A stretch of 64,000 nucleotides of DNA from Oryzias latipes. Taxonomy: Eukaryota > Chordata > Actinopteri > Beloniformes > Adrianichthyidae. The notes under the pieces were generated by a model that had not been told where the DNA came from, ran no database searches, and saw only the letters and a program-made list of their open reading frames with translations. The stretch is taken from NCBI RefSeq assembly GCF_002234675.1, contig NC_019877.2, positions 3,937,041 to 4,001,040 on the forward strand, read 5' to 3'. Positions 60,697-64,000 of this stretch are shown here, one piece after another (position 1 is the first letter of the stretch; every line of letters begins with the position of its first letter). The position numbers and the translations under genes are program-made.

Positions 60697-63041
60697 TTAA
60701 TGTGCAGCAGCTGCATCTGCTTGCCGTTGCTCTCCGTTTTGTTCCTCGCAGCTGTCTTTATTTTGTTGATCTAGTGCAGATTGTTTGGAGCATCCTCTTC
60801 TGCAGAGCATTCCTTTCTTTGCAGGTCTGACTAAACCCAGGAACAAGGCGCTCAGCCCCATGCCGATGGCGCAGGAGTAGAACGCAGCGCCATAGTTCTT
60901 TGTTATGTCCACCAGCACACCTGAGAGTCGAGGAAGAGGAAACAGCGTTATGTTTACAGAGATCTATCATTTTGTTTTATGAACAAAACATGTACAAAAA
61001 ACATTGTTCTGAAGGTCAAAGTTCCTAAAGCTTCAGTCGCAACTGCCCTCACGGGTGGATTCGCGCTGTCTGCAGGCATAAAAAGGGGTAAACCTGTACG
61101 GGGCACGCGGGACGCCTGCAGGAAATCTTAAGATCTGCTTGTTGAGCCCGACAGCAATATTCTTCGTACGCATTTATTTCAAACAGCGACAGGTCTTGGT
61201 GAATACTTGTAAAACATGCAGAGCGCAGTAAGGGGGAGGTAGGTGAGACGCAGGCATGTTGTAAAATTTTTAAAAAATTTTTAACCCCCCTGCACACTAG
61301 CTGTGCGCCTGTTGCGTGCTCCGGCATTTTAGAAATAAGGAAATTTGTCATTTCGATTGAAGTGTGTTTGGTCCTATGGAAACTTACGCATCACTTGCAC
61401 AATGGTATCTTCCATTTTAATGACGTCCCTTAACCCTTGTGCTATCTTAGATGACCCCACCCTTACATTGACGTGTTATTCCTACCATGACGAAGGTGAA
61501 TAAAGGTGGAAAGATTTCATGTAATCCATGGACACCAGTGAGTTTCACAAATCATTGAAGAAAAAAGGTTCAGAGCACTGTCTAGTGGGTCTAGATGACC
61601 CAACTCCCAATGTTAAAGTGCCTAGGATAGCACAAGGATTAAGGTGGAAACTGCAAGACACACCTTGAGATGTGGCCGCTCCTCTCTACGACCTAGAGGG
61701 TCGTAGAGAGGGCCCGGACAACCCAAAAACCTGCAGCATCCGTACAGGTGCATGTGACTAAGGCCCTATGAGTTTAATTCTGATTTTGCTACAGCTGAAA
61801 AGGATTAAAGTTCTACTCGAGTAAAGCTACAGGCACACAGAGTATGTGACACAAGTCAGATCGGGTCAAAAGCCCATTCTTATGTGTGTATTTATACCAT
61901 GGAGTTCACACTGGACAAGCAGGGAGGGGCTTCTTCTACTTCTATTTCTTTTTTCTTCTAGTGCATGTCGCCACCTACAATTTTGCTCTACTACGATAAA
62001 GACTTGGTGTTGCAGGTCACTTTTAAACCAGTTGGCGTAAATTAAAAGGGACGCCGTCCACACCACACTCCCAAATCAGAGTCCCCGGTTAGTTAATGAC
62101 AGTGGCTAATTAAACGCGGGTGATGACGTAGCTTAAATTTAAATCTTTACCTCCAAGCGGTGGTCCGGCCAATCCGGCAAAGCTTTGGATGAAGACATAG
62201 ACACCCCCCGCGGAAGTCATCCTCTCTATTCCCACAACATCATCCTCAGCCAGCAGTGGGATGTGGGTGCACGATATGGTGCCCATAAAGAACCCATACA
62301 GGGCACAGCAAACAGCCAGGCCGTAAAACTCCTTGACCAGAGTGAATCCCACCAGATCCAGGGTCATAATGATGACGCACACCAGAAGCACCAGGAGCTT
62401 CCTTCCGCTGAAAAGCCTGTGCGATAAGATCCACCCAATGAAGAATCGTCCCAAGATCTCAGCCACAGCTATGATGGAGAGCATGAAGGCGGCTCTGTCG
62501 CGTTCCACTCCGTGACTCACGCTTAGCTCTATGACGTAGAGCGGCGGGGCAAAGAAGCCCAGAGTGGCAAACAGTCCAAAGAGGGAATACAAAATGAAGC
62601 TGCACTCTCGGAGGATGGAGAAGTCTAAGAGCTTCGAACAGTCTTTTATCCCCTGCTTCTCGTTATCATTTTCCTGACTTGTCACTGTTGGTGTCCGCTC
62701 TGTCTCTTTTACTCCACCTTTTTGTAGTAAAGCGTTCTCCTCTGGGCTCTTTTCATCCTTGAGACACTTTAGGTCAGAGACTCCAGTGGTGCCGTAGCTG
62801 TCAATCATCTCATTTTCTTTTCTCAAACAGCTCTCTTGGTCTGAACCTTCCACGTGTCCACATTCCTGAAGGGCTTCCAGTTCTTTCGGCGATGATTTGT
62901 CAGCATCCGTGCTGTCGGATTCTCTGGGTACGATAAGGACCGGCCGGAGCAGCGCACCGCAGACAATGACGATGCTCTGCAAAGCTCCAATCAACGTCAT
63001 GGTATGCCGCCAGCCAATTTTGTCTCTTACTGCCGAATATG
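60697..63041 (-). CDS. slc16a6: Monocarboxylate transporter 7-like, C-terminal exons (partial)
   Basis: A major-facilitator transporter of the SLC16 family. In zebrafish, slc16a6a is reported to export beta-hydroxybutyrate from liver. Two coding exons are present on the minus strand: 62152-63041 (donor after a split Gly codon) and 60697-60920; upstream exons lie past the right edge. Residues align with human MCT7: KIGWRHTMTLIGALQSIVIV with GALLRP (TM6), a long acidic loop, then LLDFSILRECSFILYSLFGL, FATLGFFAPPLYVI, ERDRAAFMLSIIAVAEILGR, GTISCTHIPLLAEDDVVGIE, GVYVFIQSFAGLAGPPLGG, and in the last exon AAFYSCAIGMGLSALFLGLV. The loop between TM6 and TM7 (about 110 residues) is poorly conserved and Glu/Lys/Ser-rich; the tail is short and hydrophilic. 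slc16a5 is a less likely alternative. Paralogue a or b cannot be decided here. Confidence 0.88.
61027..61770 (+). mobile_element. Repeat family B copy carrying a nested MITE
   Basis: Collinear with 31,497-32,500 and with the inverse of 29,069-30,331: 'aaagcttcagtcgcaactgc', 'acgggtgga', 'cctgtacggg', 'taggtgagacgcaggca', 'ttccattttaatgacgt', then, after the insertion, 'aacctgcagcatccgtacag' and 'gtgcatgtgactaaggccct'. It lies in the last intron of slc16a6. No transposase frame. Confidence 0.65.
61430..61642 (+). mobile_element. piggyBac-like MITE nested in family B
   Basis: 213 bp bounded by TTAA on each side, with inverted ends CCCTTGTGCTATCTTAG and CTAGGATAGCACAAGGA (two mismatches). A TTAA target plus ends beginning CC fits the piggyBac superfamily. 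It interrupts the family B copy between 'gacgtccc' and 'ggtggaaactg'. No ORF. I recall similar text from medaka but cannot verify that. Confidence 0.75.
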
Positions 63042-64000
63042 CTAAAAGACAAGCAGACACATTCAGAAAGTGTTCAATTAGTGGAAACCTGAGATTTTTT
63101 TCAGCTATGTAGAAAAAGATTTAACCTTTTTCATAAACATTTTTTTAGTTTTCACTAAATCCTTATTTGTTCAGCAACACAAAGTAAACTTGTTGTTAAA
63201 ATAGCATGGAATCATCTTCTGCATGGACATTTTTTCCTCTGCTCTTAACACGGGTCATTCTATCATTAAGTTTTGCAGGTTTGTAAACAGGAAGCGCACG
63301 GTTGCTCCACATCCATCGAACTCATGTCTGGACTTTGACTGACCTGCTGCAGCTTATTGATTTTTTCACATTTTCCTGCCCATCTGTTGTGCTATTGTTG
63401 CTCTACTTGGGGTCGTTGACCTGTTGCACAATATTTGGACTCAAATCTCAGCATTCTGATCTAAGGGGAACAGCTCCATTTGGAGTTTTGGGAATTTTTA
63501 AATAATTTATCTCTTACTGACTCAAAATCAGAGAGGTGTTGGGTCCCATTTTTAGAGTCTTTGGTATAACTCAACAACTTTCCAGACTCAAGGCAGACAC
63601 TCTACCACAAGGCCACCGAGCTGGCTTGCTCAGCTGACTGCAGTTTGAGACAAAAATATTTGCATCTTTCCTGGTTCGCGTTGTAAATTACATTTTTCAG
63701 ATTCATAAACGTAAAAACACATTTTTAAATCACACTAAATATGTTTAAAACGCTGTTTCTAAATCATAGCTTTGTTTATGATTGGATAAATTATGTTTAA
63801 TTATCAATCAAATAATCAATCTTTATCAATATAGCACTTTTCATACAAAAGCATCGAAATAAATTTTATAAAGCAATATACAATAAAAAATAAATAAAAT
63901 AAGGAATACTAAAAATGAGTTATAAGTCATCCAGTGTAAAAATCACAAGACTTCATGAAATACAAAGTAAATAACATAATAGTAATAATGAAATTAGCTA
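63042..64000 (-). other. slc16a6 intron with repeat tails
   Basis: No upstream slc16a6 exon is visible. A SINE/tRNA-like phrase occurs at about 63,585-63,625, and 'aatcaatctttatcaatata' with 'gcacttttcatacaaaag' at 63,800-63,850 matches the repeat end at 18,939. The rest is AT-rich. Confidence 0.55.

Noticed and set aside
63580-63630. Possible tRNA gene
   Set aside because: Only a short tRNA-like phrase; no full cloverleaf can be drawn. Probably a SINE remnant.

Overview
The window is vertebrate nuclear DNA and almost certainly from a teleost fish. Genes are split by GT-AG introns, the protein-coding exons resemble human 17q24-q25 genes, and the spaces between them hold fish-type mobile elements (L2-like LINE, degenerate Tc1, hAT-, PIF/Harbinger- and piggyBac-like non-autonomous elements) plus many CA/GT microsatellites. 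Several repeats remind me of medaka (Oryzias), but I could not test that. There is no prokaryotic content, no CRISPR array and no operon.

Layout. Positions 1-22,150 hold no coding gene that I can support. They contain repeat fragments, a CpG-dense promoter-like block at about 1,467-2,360 and AT-rich intergenic DNA. slc38a10 (+) runs from 22,743 to 46,070. I assembled 17 coding exons whose phases all match, giving 3,252 nt and 1,083 residues. ndufaf8 (-) lies at 46,839-47,914, tail-to-tail with slc38a10 and head-to-head with tepsin (+, 48,323-52,686, 13 exons, 581 residues). The order slc38a10-ndufaf8-tepsin with these orientations is, from memory, that of human 17q25.3. Next come fam104a/vcf1 (-, 54,937-55,573, 3 exons, 105 residues), an L2-like LINE (-, 56,500-58,108), and the last two coding exons of a monocarboxylate transporter of the slc16a6/MCT7 type (-, 60,697-63,041). 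The rest of that last gene lies beyond the right edge.

The genes do unrelated jobs: amino-acid transport, complex I assembly, AP-4 coat function, a VCP/p97 cofactor, and monocarboxylate/ketone-body transport. They are a syntenic block rather than a pathway.

The most interesting observation is in slc38a10. Two tandem exons (27,236-27,360 and 27,936-28,060) are each exactly 125 nt, have identical phases and good splice sites, and encode two different versions (17 of 42 residues identical) of the same transmembrane/loop segment. Because 125 is not a multiple of three, using both or neither would break the frame, so they look like a mutually exclusive exon pair. Other points of note are a run of symmetric phase-1 exons, including a 21-nt microexon, in the slc38a10 tail; two short introns that are open and in frame (81 nt in ndufaf8, 96 nt in slc38a10); and four CCAAT cores in the 408-bp divergent ndufaf8/tepsin promoter.
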